Source: Parasponia andersonii (taxonomy: Eukaryota; Streptophyta; Magnoliopsida; Rosales; Cannabaceae). From it: a stretch of 64,000 bases of DNA. Shown piece by piece: positions 1-11,027 of this stretch (within the stretch, counting starts at the first letter, position 1; each line of letters begins with the position of its first letter). Location: contig JXTB01000025.1 of assembly GCA_002914805.1 (NCBI GenBank), positions 48,015 through 112,014 of the forward strand. Reading direction: 5' to 3'. The notes under the pieces are model-generated. The model made no database searches, was not told the origin of the DNA, and saw only the letters and a program-made list of their open reading frames with translations. Position numbers and translations under genes: made by a program.

Positions 1-209
1 CAGAGGAGGTCGCACGTAACTTATGCAAAAGAGGTCACACAACTACATGGAGGAGGTCGCATATAACCTAAGCGAAAGAGATCGCATATAACCTATGCGG
101 TGGAGATCGCACATATCCTATGAGGTGGAGGTTGCACATAACTTATTCGGTAGAGGTCTCGCATAATCTTATACATGCGACCTGACATAGGATTTTAGAC
201 CGCATAACA
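1..209 (-). repeat. 3' LTR of element I (partial)
   Basis: The sequence matches 10486-10694 without gaps and ends in the same GCATAACA. It consists mostly of ~25-bp repeats with a GAGGTCGCA core. The rest of this LTR lies left of the window. Confidence 0.9.
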
Positions 210-225
210 ATTGCCCTCCAGCTCC
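210..225 (-). promoter_or_regulatory. polypurine tract of element I
   Basis: Read on the minus strand this is GGAGCTGGAGGGCAAT, directly abutting the LTR start TGTTATGCGG. The same tract in slightly changed form abuts the 3' LTR of element III (39513-39530). It is the expected primer site for plus-strand DNA synthesis. Confidence 0.7.
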
Positions 226-600
226 ATTAGTTCTTTAGGACAAAATGGAGATTCCTTTTAATGTAGGTGAGTGCGAACTTAAAAAATGCGATGTCACGAC
301 CTAAATTTGAGATCCTTGAAGAGTATAAGAGTCGTCAGATCTCAAATCTCACCTTTCTTAAGATCACGCGTATCTTTTTCTGACAGTCGAAAACACGTGT
401 TGCCTTTTCTTAGATAGATAGCGGAACTCGAGGAGAGTCAAGGATATCAATGACGCCAACCGTCGTTTCTAAACCAAATCTTCAAATTTTGAAAGATTCT
501 GATCTATATTTGGAAAAAATCAAATCCCGCGTGAACTTCGGCCTTCAGATCTTAAAATCAAATACCTTGATCTACGGTTGTGATTTAACGGTGCTTAGGG

Positions 601-608
601 TATAAATA
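601..608 (+). promoter_or_regulatory. TATA box of the antisense gene
   Basis: TATAAATA on the plus strand lies about 180 bases before a splice donor (779) and 547 bases before the first ATG of the antisense reading frame. The spacing fits a core promoter with a short 5' UTR exon. It points opposite to the retrotransposon genes. Confidence 0.5.
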
Positions 609-1147
609 TCGGAAATCAATCCGTTTCCGCTCCATTGCACTGTTTCCATCTTTTCTCAAAAAGTACCGAAGTTTCAGAAAACCCCTACAGCGCCGTTTCG
701 TCCTTCAGCTCGCACAATTTCAGTTCTTTCTCCGACGGAGTTCAGACCATATCTCAATCCCTTCACTTCCGAAGAAAGGTTAGTTCATTTCTTCTCTTAT
801 TATTCTTCGTCTGCTCTTGGAAAAACATTCAATTTTTAGGAATAGAAACACATCCCATATTAGAACGAATTGAAATGGGATTTATTTTTCTCCTTTTTCC
901 AGTTAATAGAGTATACTTCACTAGATAATGGTCAGAGAAACTCGAGAAGAATTTCTAGGATCTGATACCCTATTTTAAATTCTGACGAACTGCTCGAACA
1001 TTTATTTTCTGAATCCGTAGACCTTTTAGGAATAAATCGATGAACTTGCTTGTTAGTGCACTCCTAGGATGAATTCCCAAAGTATACTGGCATAGTGAGA
1101 ATCCTCGATACTCACATAGGACTAAACTCATCCGTATTTCTTTTCAG

Positions 1148-3287
1148 ATGTCTAGTAGTGAGGAATTTAGGGAAAGGAATACGTTTTCTGGAGAATCTGA
1201 CTCGAGTGTTAGCTCCATTAACCTTGAAGACTATCTTGAGCCAGAACCCGAGATAGAAATAACAGGGGTCAGACAGAGTAGTCCTCGAATAGGCGATCTC
1301 CCCTAGGACCAGTGGTCTAGACATATCAGGGATGTCCCTGTATTTTCATCTGGCTACCAATACGTAGAAGAGAATTGGTCATGTACCAATATAAGGACGA
1401 GCTGCACATCGAACAAACTCAGCAAAATTGCGAGCAGCTATAAGATCACCATACCCCTTCGCCTACCTATGGAATTCAACCGACCACAAACTCCACCACG
1501 TGGACTCGCTTCCTTCTCTGAAGCAGTTCTCAAGTGTGGTGTTCATCTCCCACTTCATCCGTATATAAAATCGATCATTGATTACTATAGGGTCATCCTT
1601 TTTCAACTAACCCCTAATACCTATAGATATATGGTAGGTTTGTATATACTGTACCATAAATTAGGTTTAGAGACCCCTTCTCATGAGGAATTCGCTTGGT
1701 TTTACCAAGTGAAATCGAACCCGTCAGATCTTGGCTTCTTCTATGCAAGTAAATGGTCGAACTAGGCAATAAAAACGATCTACGGGGTTCGCAACAACAT
1801 GGGAAAGTGGAAAAATCCATTTTTCCATTTTGACTATGTGGCTAACGGCTTCTTTCAGAATCCCGGTAGGTAGTCTTCCAATTTATCACCTTTTTTCTAT
1901 GTTTACTTTTATACTGATCGCACTCGAATGTCATCGCAGATAACAGGGATCGACCCGGACTCTCCAGGGAACAGCTCGCAAGGGTATATAAAATCAACGA
2001 CCTTCCAATTGAGGAATTTAATTGGAAGGTACTAGGTACTTCGAATAACCTGGTCGCTTGCGGTCTGCTTCCAAAGAGAGCCGCATTCCCAGACCCCTCG
2101 GTTCTTTCGTCTAAGCCATCGAGCTCGAAGAAGAAGCCAAGGAAAAGGACGAATTTAGGTGCCTCGTCTTCAAGAATTAGAAAACGAAAAGTACCAGCCA
2201 CCCTTCCAACCTCAGAACCTTCATCTCCAGAGACAGTGTCACCACCAGCTCCTCAACCAGCTCCACAAGAAGAAGGTAATTACACGTGTATTCTAATTAC
2301 CCTTATATTATATCTCCTCGCTCACTAACATATCTGTACAGAGATGGTCATCAGTAACGGCTTGCGAGCACCACCTTCAACTCTCGTGTCCATGGCAAAA
2401 ACCAAAACACCCGAGAGTACCCCGCCATCGAAAGGGAAGGAGAAGGTCGATAGCTCGAAGAAAAGAAAAGTTGCCTTCGAGGACTTCCCAGCAAGCTCGC
2501 CTCTACCACAGCCTTAGCCAACGAGTCATCCTAAACCATCCACCGAGGCTGCCACTTCTTCAGAACCGATCTTGGCAGATAAGGGTGAAGAGCTCTTCGC
2601 ACTCCTCAATCAATTACCAGAGAAGGCTGGTATGAGTGCAGCTTTCATTGATCGCTTCACATCTGAGGAAGGCTGGGAGCGGATGAAGCGACGATCTGCC
2701 AAGGTCGCTTTTGGATCTGCGATGAGGATGCTGGCCAATGTAAGCTTTTCTATCCTCTCTTCGAATGTATTCTCTTAGTGTTAACAATTAGATTTTTTTT
2801 TTAGACTGCGGCTACTGCTGTCCTGATGCACGACCCGGTTCTGGAATGCTTGGAGAAAGCTGAAAAAGTTGAAGAGATAACGCAAGCGTTCGAGAACTCA
2901 GAGAAGGCTCGGGGGGAGGAGAGAATGACTTTCAACTTGGAGAAGCAGCAGATGCTCGAGGACCTGGCCAAGGAAAGACTCGAGAAGGAGAATCTCGAGG
3001 AGAAAGTCAAAGAGCTCGAGAAGGCCATTTCTGAGCATCCGGATCGCATGAGAGAAGCGACCACTAAGGCGGTTCACAAAGCTATTGAGGAGTTCAAAGC
3101 GACTGAAGTCAAAGAACTCCAAGATAAAGCTAGTGATATCGCCTCATCGACTATCATTTTCAATATTTTCTGTGAGCATCCGGATTTTGACTTCTCCATC
3201 CTTGGCGAGGACGTGGTCGAGCTCGTGCAAAGCTGGAGGGAGGATACTGCCAAAGCTGGGGATGGCGGCACGAGCCCTTCTGCATAA
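1148..3287 (+). pseudogene. spliced antisense gene in a Tat element (gypsy-type 'transposase_28'-like plus coiled coil)
   Basis: This gene runs against the retrotransposon coding strand, between integrase and 3' LTR. A 5' UTR intron runs 779-1147 (GT..AG) and the ATG follows at 1148. Exon A (1148 to ~1868) includes, at 1540-1700, a segment resembling the plant 'putative gypsy type transposon' domain (LPLHPYI...QLTPNTYRYMVG). Exon B (~1939-2274) is open and contains basic KKKPRKR and RIRKRKV stretches. Exon C (~2341-2739) contains an SSKKRKV nuclear-localisation-like motif. Exon D (2804-3287) is a long Glu/Lys coiled coil. Introns at ~1869-1938, 2275-2340 and 2740-2803 have GT..AG borders and keep frame. 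In-frame stops at 1303, 1763 and ~2514 break it. Antisense ORFs are known in Tat/Retand elements; their function is unknown. Confidence 0.75.
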
Positions 3288-3960
3288 CTTTGTTCTTTTT
3301 TATATTATTTTTAGAACAATGTAGGCTTGGTCTCCCTTCCTTTCTGTGCATGTACGGGTGACTTTCTTTTAATAAATATTATTATTTTATGCTCCTGTAA
3401 AACAATGAAAATACAACAATAATTTTAACTAAGTAGTCAATCACAGTGATTGATCAGTACGCTTTTAGCGATTTGAATCCGACTAACTTAAAACGAGTTT
3501 TAAGCGTTAGGATAGGTTAGGTCGCTTAAGAAAACAGTCAATACGAGTGATGCAAACTCTAACTATGTTTCAAAAGTTCTATGTCAAAATAAAATATAGC
3601 AATACATCACTTTGAATAATGAACGTTTTGCTTAGTTACTTTTCTGTTCGAGGAGGGAAATTGCGTAATACGACATGCTGAGGCATGAATTGAGGAGAAA
3701 ATCCTAGGATTTTAAGGAGATTCAGATACTTCGATGATCTAAAACCCCTATCTCCTCTAAATGGACGTTTGCATAGTCCCTTAGGAAACAAATAGGAGAT
3801 AACATTCTGATCCCACTGCCCCCCGAGTTTTATGGTGTCCAAAAACTGCCATAAAACTATAAAAGACGATCGGAAACGAGTTGTTGTAATAGCCGAAGAA
3901 GTATTATTGATGAATATTAATAAAGAAGATACAGTAGGCTGTTGAAGATAACATGAAGAT
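3288..3960. other. tail-to-tail spacer between antisense gene and integrase
   Basis: An AATAAA at 3371-3376 on the plus strand fits the polyadenylation signal of the antisense gene. I see no coding sequence in the remainder. Short open frames here have no recognisable motif. Confidence 0.5.
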
Positions 3961-5090
3961 TTATTGATAATAACGACGAAGTTGTTCTGCATTCCAACCA
4001 TGCTCGATCTTTTGTCCACCGATGCGAGCTAGGTTATATGTCCCAGGTCGAATGACGTTATCAATAACATAAGGCCCTTCCCAAGAAGGCCCAAATACAC
4101 CAGCACCATGTTCTCTATTATTAGGTAGAACTCGTCGAAGGACAAGATCTCTAACTTCAAAATGTCTACCTTTGACTTTGGAGTTATAATATCGAGCAGT
4201 GCGTCGTTGATATGATGCAATTCGGAGTTGAGATTGTTCACGCCGTTCTTCTAAAAGATCGAGTTCAATTCTCAGTAATACATCATTCTGATTTTGCTCA
4301 TAAACAGATCGCCGCAGGGAGCCTGCACCAATTTCAACAGGGATCATCGCTTCATATCCATAAGCCAAAGAGAATGGACTCTCTCCAGTAGTGGTTCGTT
4401 GTGTGGTGCAATAAGCCCATAAAACTTCTGGAAGTACTTCTGGCCAAGCTCCTTTATGCTCCTCCAGTTTTGTCTTTATATTCTGCTTGAGTATTTTGTT
4501 TATTGCTTCAACCTGCCCATTGGCTTGCGGATGAACAACAGTGGAGAAACTCTTCTTGATGCCCAAGTTATTGCAGAAGTCACGGAACTCGTCACAGTCG
4601 AATTGCTTTCCATTATCAGAAATTATGGTATGCGGTATACCATAACGACAGATTATAGATTTATAAACAAAATCTATCATCTTCTTCGCGGAGATGGTGC
4701 TCAAGGCCTCGGCTTCCGTCCACTTTGTAAAATAATCGACTACGACTACAACATACTTCAAACCACCTCGCGCTAATGGCAGCATCCCGATAATATCAAT
4801 TCCCCAAACAGCAAATGGCCATGGACTAGTCATTGAAGTTAAAGGAACATGTGGTTTTCTAGGAATGGTCACAAATCGTTGACATTTGTCACATTTCCTA
4901 GAAAATTCCAATGTATCTTTCTTCATAGTTGGCCAAAAGTACCCTTGTCGAAGAATCATGTTTGCAAGTGCTTGCCCCCTAGAATGATTTCCACATATTC
5001 CTTCGTGAATTTCCCTCATAATATAACATGCTTTTTCATCATTGACACACAATAATAATGGCGAGCTGAAACTCCTTCGATAAAGCTTTC
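3961..5090 (-). pseudogene. integrase of element I
   Basis: The integrase inserts retrotransposon DNA into the genome. Reading on the minus strand there is an HHCC zinc-binding part (HEGICGNH at ~5010 down to CDKCQRF). A DDE core follows: D in VWGIDIIGMLP, D in IISDNGKQF and E in ANGQVEAINK. The C-terminal domain ends at a TAA stop at 3961. All catalytic acids are visible, and this is the best-preserved stretch of the element (one uninterrupted frame with the end of the second RNase H up to 5418). No chromodomain follows, as expected for Tat elements and unlike element II. Confidence 0.9.
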
Positions 5091-5876
5091 CATCCTGGAT
5101 GATATAGCGAGCTGCTTTCATGCGAAGCCACCTTGCATTGTCTTTGTTCTCAGAAAGATCGCCATTTTGTATATATCGTATTATGGGATCCATCCACGAC
5201 AGTTTTTCATCAACTGGCATAATTACATGGGGTTCGACCTTAATGCTTGGTGATAAAAGAAATTCAACAGGAACTACCTTCAACAACTCTGCATCTTTCG
5301 TCGAAGCGAGCTTAGCAAGTGCATCTGCCCGGGAATTTTCAATGCAAGGAAGAAGCTGAATGTCATAAGTGTCGAACATTAAGAACAACTGCTGCACCTT
5401 CTTCAAATAGGCCATCATTCTCTCTCCTCTCGCTTGATTATCGCCCTTAACCTGACATACAACCAGCTGGGAGTCGCTATATACTTCAATTATTTCGACT
5501 TCATTTCCTGTGCGAGTTTTAGCCTAGCTATCAGTGCTTCATACTCGGCCTCATTATTCAACGCTGGGAATTTGAAGCGAAGCGTATAATGAATGTTGTG
5601 CCCTTCAGGACTGATTAAAACTATGCCCGCACCTGCTTCATTTTCATTTGATGACCCGTCAACATAAAGTTTCCACAACTTTGATGTATCTGAGGCAGGT
5701 TTTTCGAGTACTCCCGTGGGAATATCGACATCGTATGTAAATTCTGCAATAAAATCTGTGAGGGCCTGACCCTTTATAGCAGTGCGAGGTTGAAAATTGA
5801 TGTCAAATTGACTCACTTCAACAGCCCACTTAAGCAGCCGTCCTGACGCCTCAGGTTTCTGTAAGACCTGTTTCAA
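5091..5876 (-). pseudogene. second (archaeal-like) RNase H of element I, frameshifted
   Basis: The segment begins KLWKLYVDGSSNENEAGAG and has the acidic pattern of RNase HI: D in YVDGSS, E in NNEAEYEAL, D in VYSDSQLV and a final D in SRADALAKLAS. A second RNase H placed just before integrase is a known hallmark of Tat LTR retrotransposons. The frame breaks at about 5506-5510, where a loss of one base fits the data; downstream residues continue in another frame to 5418 and then in frame with the integrase. Confidence 0.85.
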
Positions 5877-6506
5877 CGAGAAATTCGTGAAAACCCTGAT
5901 GGAGTGAGTATGGAAGTAAGGTCAAAGCTTTCTTGATGCAATGACGAGTGCCAGCGCCAATTTTTCCATCTCCGGATATCTGGTTTCAGCATCAAGTAAT
6001 CTTTTACTTACATAATACACAGGTCGCTGAACATTTCCCTCCTCGTGAATTAATGCAGTACTCGTCACATACTTAGAAACAGCGAGATATAGGCATAATT
6101 CTTCTCCCGGATTTGGCTTCGACAAGAGTGGAGGAGAACCGAAGTGTTTTTTCAACTCTTGGAACACCTGCTCGCATTTTTCCGTCCACTCGAACCTTTT
6201 TGATACTTTTAACACCTCAAAGAAAGGTTGGCATTTATCGGTTGATCTGGATACAAACCGACTCAGAGTAGCTACTCTTCCTGCTAGGCTTTGCACATCC
6301 TTGGGTTTACGAGGAGATTGCATATCAATTAACGCTTGTATCTTCTGAGGATTTGCTTCGATTCCTCGCTGATTGACCATGAAACCCAGAAATTTCCCAG
6401 ATTCTACTCCGAATGCACACTTCTGTGGATTTAGCTTCATCTGGTATCTCCGGAGGATTTTGAACATCTCATCAAGGTGCTTGATGTGATCTTCAGCTTT
6501 CTCTGA
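5877..6506 (-). pseudogene. RT connection and first RNase H of element I
   Basis: The segment continues the RT palm and thumb (LNPQKCAFGVESGKFLGFMV) into an RT-linked RNase H (GEELCLYLAVSKYVTSTAL... and QRPVYYVSKRLLDAETRYPEMEKLALAL). Single in-frame stops at 5919-5921 and at about 6505 separate it from its neighbours. Reading resumes in the same frame after each, so these are point nonsense changes and not frameshifts. Confidence 0.85.
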
Positions 6507-7238
6507 TTACACTAGCATGTCATCGACGTATACCTCCATTGTCTTGCCAATTTGCTTTGCAAACATCATATTGACAAGACGTTGGTAAGTCGCTCCTGCG
6601 TTGATAAGTCCGAAGGGCATCTTTTTATAACAGTATAACCCTCGATCAGTGACGAACGAGGTATGTTCCTTATCTAGCTCGTACATGGGGATTTGGTTAT
6701 ATCCTGAATATGCGTCCATGAAACTCAAAAGTTCATGCTCTGACGTCGCATCTACAAGCTGGTCGATTTTCGGAAGATGGAAGCTGTCCTTAGGACATGC
6801 TTTGTTGAGATCGGTGAAATCAATACACGTTCTCCACTTCCCATTAGGTTTTTTCACCAAAACCGGGTTTGCAAGCCAGTCAGGATAGAAAGACTCTCTT
6901 ATGAACCCAATTTCGAGCAGCTTTTCCACCTCTTCTTTTAACACGACGTAGCGTTCTGGATTCATGGCCCTTCTTTTCAGTCGTACAGGCTTCTTTGTCG
7001 GATCTATGTTAACATGGTGGGATATGATCTTTGAATCAATTCCTACCATATCCGAATGTTGCCATGCGAAGACATCCAAATTAGACTTCAGAAAAGCGAC
7101 CAATGAAGCTCGCACAGGTCCTTGAATCTCCGTTCCAATCTTTAAAGTCCTAGAAGACAGATCGAATGATAAATCCTCCAGATCTTCAATGGGTCCAGTT
7201 CTGACCTCTTCGCCTATTTCTCGAGGATCGAAGTCTTC
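6507..7238 (-). pseudogene. reverse transcriptase of element I
   Basis: This is the Ty3-type RT palm, with FYPDWLANPVLVKKPNGKWR, then CIDFTDLNKACPKDSFHLPKID, FMDAYSGYNQI, MPFGLINAGATYQRLVN and the catalytic VYVDDMLV box at the end. The YVDD acids are intact. A stop codon follows almost at once (about 6505). The long spacer before it carries an octapeptide repeat, listed separately. Confidence 0.92.
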
Positions 7239-7430
7239 GCTGGTCGTTTTGATTGACGCTTTATCTGACGATCTGACTGGAGCTTCGCTCGCTGCCTTGA
7301 CTGACGCTTTGCCTGCTGTCTCGACTGACGCTTTATCCGCTATCTCGACTGACGCTTTGTCTACTGCCACGACTGACGCTTTGTCCGCTGTCTCGACTGA
7401 CGCTTTGCCCACTGTCTCGACTGAAGCTTT
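7239..7430 (-). repeat. 24-bp (octapeptide) tandem repeat between protease and RT
   Basis: Eight consecutive 8-residue units of the form KASVETAD (variants KASVETVG, KASVVAVD, KASVEIAD, KASVETAG, KASVKAAS, EAPVRSSD, KASIKTTS) occupy the linker upstream of RT. The unit length of 24 bp preserves frame. The matching position of element III (about 42660-42800) has no such array, so it expanded in the lineage of element I. Confidence 0.85.
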
Positions 7431-8435
7431 CTCCGGCAGGTGGACCATCATTGTGCGAGACATCGCATCCTTTGCTGCGAGTTTTAGCGAGTTGTTATAA
7501 CATGTCCTCGTATCATATTGATTTCCTCGCACCTCGCCTACCCCGTGTTGGGTCGGGAACTTCATTGTTAGATGGTAGATCGAGGTGACGGCTCAAAGTT
7601 CCCTCAATGTCGGTCTTCCCAGCACAGCAGTGAAGGCATAGGGGCAATCTACCACCAAAAACTGGGTCATTATCGTTGAAACCCTTGGATAGGTCCCAAC
7701 GCTGACCATCAATTCAATCATGCCCATAGGCATCAGGCTGTCACCAGTGAAACCATAGAGTGGAATGGTGGTAGGCTTCAGATCATTCTCATTCAACTCC
7801 ATCTTCTTAAAGGCGTCGAAGTACAGGATGTCCATAGCACTCCCGTTATCGACCAATACTCGCCACAACTGTGTGCTTCCACAGTTAATTTTTATGACCA
7901 GCGTGTCATTATGTGGATAATGGACCTCCCTTACATCCTGCTCTGTGAAGGTAATGTCCATATCCGGTACTCGTTGAAGCTTGCGTGGTCGCTGCTCAAG
8001 ATGCATGACGTTGGTTAACGGCTGCTGTCGAGCTTCTCGCGCATACCTGTCCTGTGCTCTCTTGGAATTTCCTCCAACGTGCGGTCCTCTGAAAATAGTT
8101 CGCACCTCGCGCTGAATTTCTGGAGGTCGCTGTTGGTCTTCTTCTCGCCTTTCGTCGTTCTGCCTAGTGTACTGCCGCAGTCGCCCCTCTCTAATCAGCC
8201 TTTCTATTTCATCTTTCATGGCAAAGCAATTATTAGTATCATGCCCAATATCATTGTGATATCGGCAGAACTTGTTAGGGTCGCACTTTGTCCTGTCCCG
8301 CTTCATCGGTTCTGGTTGTCGGAATCGCTCCTTCTGGTTTATGACCGCATAGATATGATCTATGGGCGTATTTAATTCAGTGTGATTGTTAAACTGCATG
8401 GGAGCTTTTGAAATCTCTTGTCTTTTGGGTCTAGG
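7431..8435 (-). pseudogene. gag C-terminal zinc knuckle and aspartic protease of element I
   Basis: The minus-strand frame has a zinc-knuckle-like segment near its start (KFCRYHNDIGHDTNNCFAMK) typical of Tat gag proteins. An Arg-rich linker follows, then a retropepsin with the active-site loop VLVDNGSAMDILY at about 7835-7873 and the later segment VLGRPTLREL. The aspartate of the D-x-G triad is present. A stop at about 7590 separates it from the linker that leads to RT. Confidence 0.85.
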
Positions 8436-9911
8436 CTAATTCTCATTCGTCTGTTCATTATTCCTCTTGTTTTTCTTATCACTGTTTTTGTTGGTAATGA
8501 CCGCATCCTTAGTCGCATCTTTCCTTCCTTCTTTTTTAGTCTTTTGAAGATTCTCGCGCGAAGATTCTAACCTCTGATGCCGACCAACTCTTCGGTAGAA
8601 GTCTTCAAGAGTTCTACATTCTCGCTCAAGTAATTCCTCCCAGAGTTTAGTTTCTGGTCGCACCCCAGCCATCATGAGAGTTAGAACTCCTCCCTCAGGT
8701 GGGTTGTTGACCTTTGCTAACTCTGAGGTGAATCGATTGAGATAAGACCGTAGAGTCTCCTCTGGACCTTGTCGGATCGCAGACAAACTAACAAGTGGAC
8801 AAGTGAAATTCTTTGCAGCTTGAAACTGTCTCAAGAATGCCGTTTGAAGTTGTTGCCAGGACGAAATTGAGCCGGATTTGAGTCCACAGAACCACTTCTT
8901 CGCTGCTCCTGAGAGAGTTACAGTGAAACATCTGCAACGTGCATGATTATTAACCCGATGTATTTCCATCAAGTCACTGAAGTGATCTATATGGTCCTGT
9001 AGATCAGTTTTCCCATCAAAAGTGTTAATGGTGGGAAGTCTGAATCCAGTGGGAAGGGCTGCAGCTCGAACCTCCTCGCTGAATGGCGACTGACGATACC
9101 CATCAGCGAGCTCATCATCCCAACCAGTAAGTGCGTCGAACGCGATCCTTAAATTGTGAACATCGACGTTCAGAAGGAAAGCATCATCCCTCACTGGCGG
9201 CACAAGCGGCCTTCGTTCGTTATCCTAATACATGGCGGGTTGGTCAGGTAGAATCTTCTGCAATCTGTGAGAGGAATCCAGTGAAATAGTGCGACGAGAC
9301 CGACTTTGGTCATTGTGATGCGATACAGATCGATCATGACTACGTCGTCGCTCCAAATACTATCTTAGGTCTGCAGGATCTTGTCTCGACTCTCTGCTGA
9401 TTCTTTCGAAGACGCTTCTCGATGGTCGTCCTTGTTCGCCGCTCAAACGATCTTGACTATTAGTGGATTTACGAGAAAGTTGTACACGATCACAGTTCGT
9501 ACTTGAACCCTCCGTACCAGATTCTGGAGGCAAGTTTACGACCTTGCCTTTCCCTTTGGAGATGCGATCTTCATGACGCTCCTGCTGAGTTCTTGGCTGG
9601 CCGAGTCTTCTCGTCTCTAGGATCTGTATTCCTCTCTCAGATAATTGAGCAGGACGTTCTTTGGGATGTTCGTGTTGTGGTGGGGTCACCATCTGCCCTT
9701 CAGCAAGTCGTCGCAGGATGTCATTGATCTGGTTAGTGACTTACTGAAGGTTCACCAGTGTCTCCTCCATACGATCCTGTCTCTGGGAAAGGTTCTCTGT
9801 TGCGGTCATAGTAGGCTGATCCTGAGCAGGGTCTGCCTGTGTAGCAGCAGTGCTTTGAGGTTAGTTTTGGCTAGTTCTGGTGACTCTGGTAGTGTTTCTA
9901 GTGTTTGCCAT
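8436..9911 (-). pseudogene. gag of element I
   Basis: Gag forms the particle that packages the RNA. I chose the ATG at 9911 (MANTRNTTRVT...) because the same start (MANIRN...) occurs in element III and it follows the primer-binding site by 43 bases. The capsid-like core (retrotrans_gag family) is clear at 8600-9060: LQDHIDHFSDLMEIH, then GAAKKWFCGLKSGSISSW and LRSYLNRFTSELAKV. In-frame stops occur near 9863, 9743, 9358, 9226 and 8437, so it is inactive. Confidence 0.85.
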
Positions 9912-9953
9912 TATTAAAAAAGTGGAATTTGACAAACTTTTCCGCCGGAATAG

Positions 9954-9970
9954 CCCTCCTTCTAGCGCCA
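9954..9970 (-). promoter_or_regulatory. primer-binding site of element I
   Basis: TGGCGCTAGAAGGAGGG on the minus strand lies two bases inside the 5' LTR. It starts with the TGG needed to pair with a tRNA CCA end. It is conserved in diverged form in element III (45303-45319). I cannot assign the tRNA from the sequence. Confidence 0.65.
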
Positions 9971-9972
9971 AT

Positions 9973-10694
9973 TGTTGATGGAGGTTTTATCAACAATAAA
10001 TTTAGAAACAATTAAGAGATATGGCTTGTGTGAGTTGGGGTATTAATCAAAGCAAATAAAGAGAGAGGATTTTACAGTGGTTCAGCCCCGAAAAAGATGA
10101 GCTTACGTCCACTATTTTTCACTATTTTTATGGAGAATTACAAGCACTCAAAGTTACAATGTCTCGTCCGGAAATCTCTCTCAAATTGGAAGTTAGAATT
10201 TCGAAATCTGAAGATTGGAGAATTGGAAAATTGGAATCCCCCGTCTGAAACATTGAGTTCCCTTTATATAGGTGAGGGTAACTCAATATTCCTAATTGTG
10301 AAAACGGGTAACTATACAATCGGGTAATACAATTTGAGTAACAACATAATTGGATAACCACTCAAAACGGGTAACTGGTCGATCATAAAAGAGAGACTTC
10401 TGTTTCCCTTTCCTTGCAGGTTACCTGTTTGACGAAGCAGAGACTTGTTTCCTTTTCTTTCAAAAGAGGTCGCTCACAACCTATACAGAGGAGGTCGCAC
10501 GTAACTTATGAAAAAGAGGTCACACAACTACACGGAGGAGGTCGCATGTAACCTAAGCGAAAGAGGTCACACATAACCTATGCGGTGGAGATCGCACATA
10601 TCCTATGCGGTGGAGGTAGCACATAACTTATTCAGTGGAGGTCGCGCTTAATCTTATACATGCGACCTGACATAGGATTTTAGACCGCATAACA
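9973..10694 (-). repeat. 5' LTR of element I
   Basis: The 722-bp LTR reads TG..CA on both strands. A TATA box (TATATAAAGG, minus strand) lies at 10261-10270 and is shared in position by the other family LTRs at 39190, 45595, 63185 and 63870. The part between LTR start and TATA (U3) holds a minisatellite. Confidence 0.9.
10465..10672 (-). repeat. ~25-bp minisatellite in the U3 of element I
   Basis: About eight imperfect units with a GAGGTCGCACATAACCTATG core occupy the distal U3. The 3' LTR at 1-175 and the LTR at 62866-63000 carry related units. Repeats in U3 often act as enhancers, but that is inference here. Confidence 0.8.
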
Positions 10695-11008
10695 GCTAGA
10701 TATTATTTTTTTGTATGTTAATTATTTGATTACTTAGATTATTATTAGAAATGTCTAGAAGAAAATATGTGTAGCTTAAGAATTTTTGTAATTATTTATT
10801 TATGTCGTTCTCATTATTTCTCATATAGTATAAATACCCATCCTCATTTAAGTTATAAATATCAAATGAGAAGCAAAGCTTCTAAAAGTTGAGAGAAGAG
10901 AGAAGGAAGCATACCTTCTAGTGAGTGAGTGAGCTTGAAGAGTGAAGTTTAGAATTTTTACTTGTAAAAATATTTGAGTGAATAATAAAGCTTGTTTTAT
11001 TTCCATCA
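10695..11008 (+). repeat. 5' LTR of the copia element (right part)
   Basis: Starts with GCTAGATATT, aligned to 15748 in the 3' LTR, and ends TTTCCATCA. A TATA-like element (AGTATAAATACC) is near 10829. Confidence 0.85.
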
Positions 11009-11011
11009 AAT

Positions 11012-11027
11012 TGGTATCAGAGTGAGG
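11012..11027 (+). promoter_or_regulatory. primer-binding site of the copia element (initiator tRNA-Met type)
   Basis: TGGTATCAGAGTGAGG lies three bases inside the LTR end. Eleven of the first twelve bases match the usual plant initiator-Met site TGGTATCAGAGC. Confidence 0.85.

Larger units (their letters stand above)
1..10694 (-). mobile_element. Ty3/gypsy element I (Tat type), 3' LTR cut by window edge
   Basis: The direct repeats at 1-209 and 9973-10694 bound an internal region coding on the minus strand in the order gag, protease, RT, RNase H, second RNase H, integrase. Domain order makes it Ty3/gypsy. The second (archaeal-like) RNase H between the first RNase H and integrase, together with a long region beyond integrase holding an antisense gene, is what is known for the Tat/Retand/Ogre group. 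The internal part is 9.76 kb, so the whole element should exceed 11 kb. The 209 bases of LTR that can be compared show 12 mismatches by hand count. Several in-frame stops and one frameshift break the polyprotein. It lies inside the 5' LTR of the copia element on its right. Confidence 0.9.

Noticed and set aside
635..928. 97-residue ORF after the antisense TATA box
   Set aside because: It runs across a good splice donor (779) into an intron; the better start is the ATG at 1148 after the acceptor.
1842..2201. 119-residue minus-strand ORF
   Set aside because: Antisense shadow of an open exon of the plus-strand antisense gene, which has in-frame splice joints and basic motifs.
7189..7500. 103-residue plus-strand ORF with Asp-Ala-Leu repeats
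   Set aside because: It is the complement of the octapeptide repeat in the pol linker.
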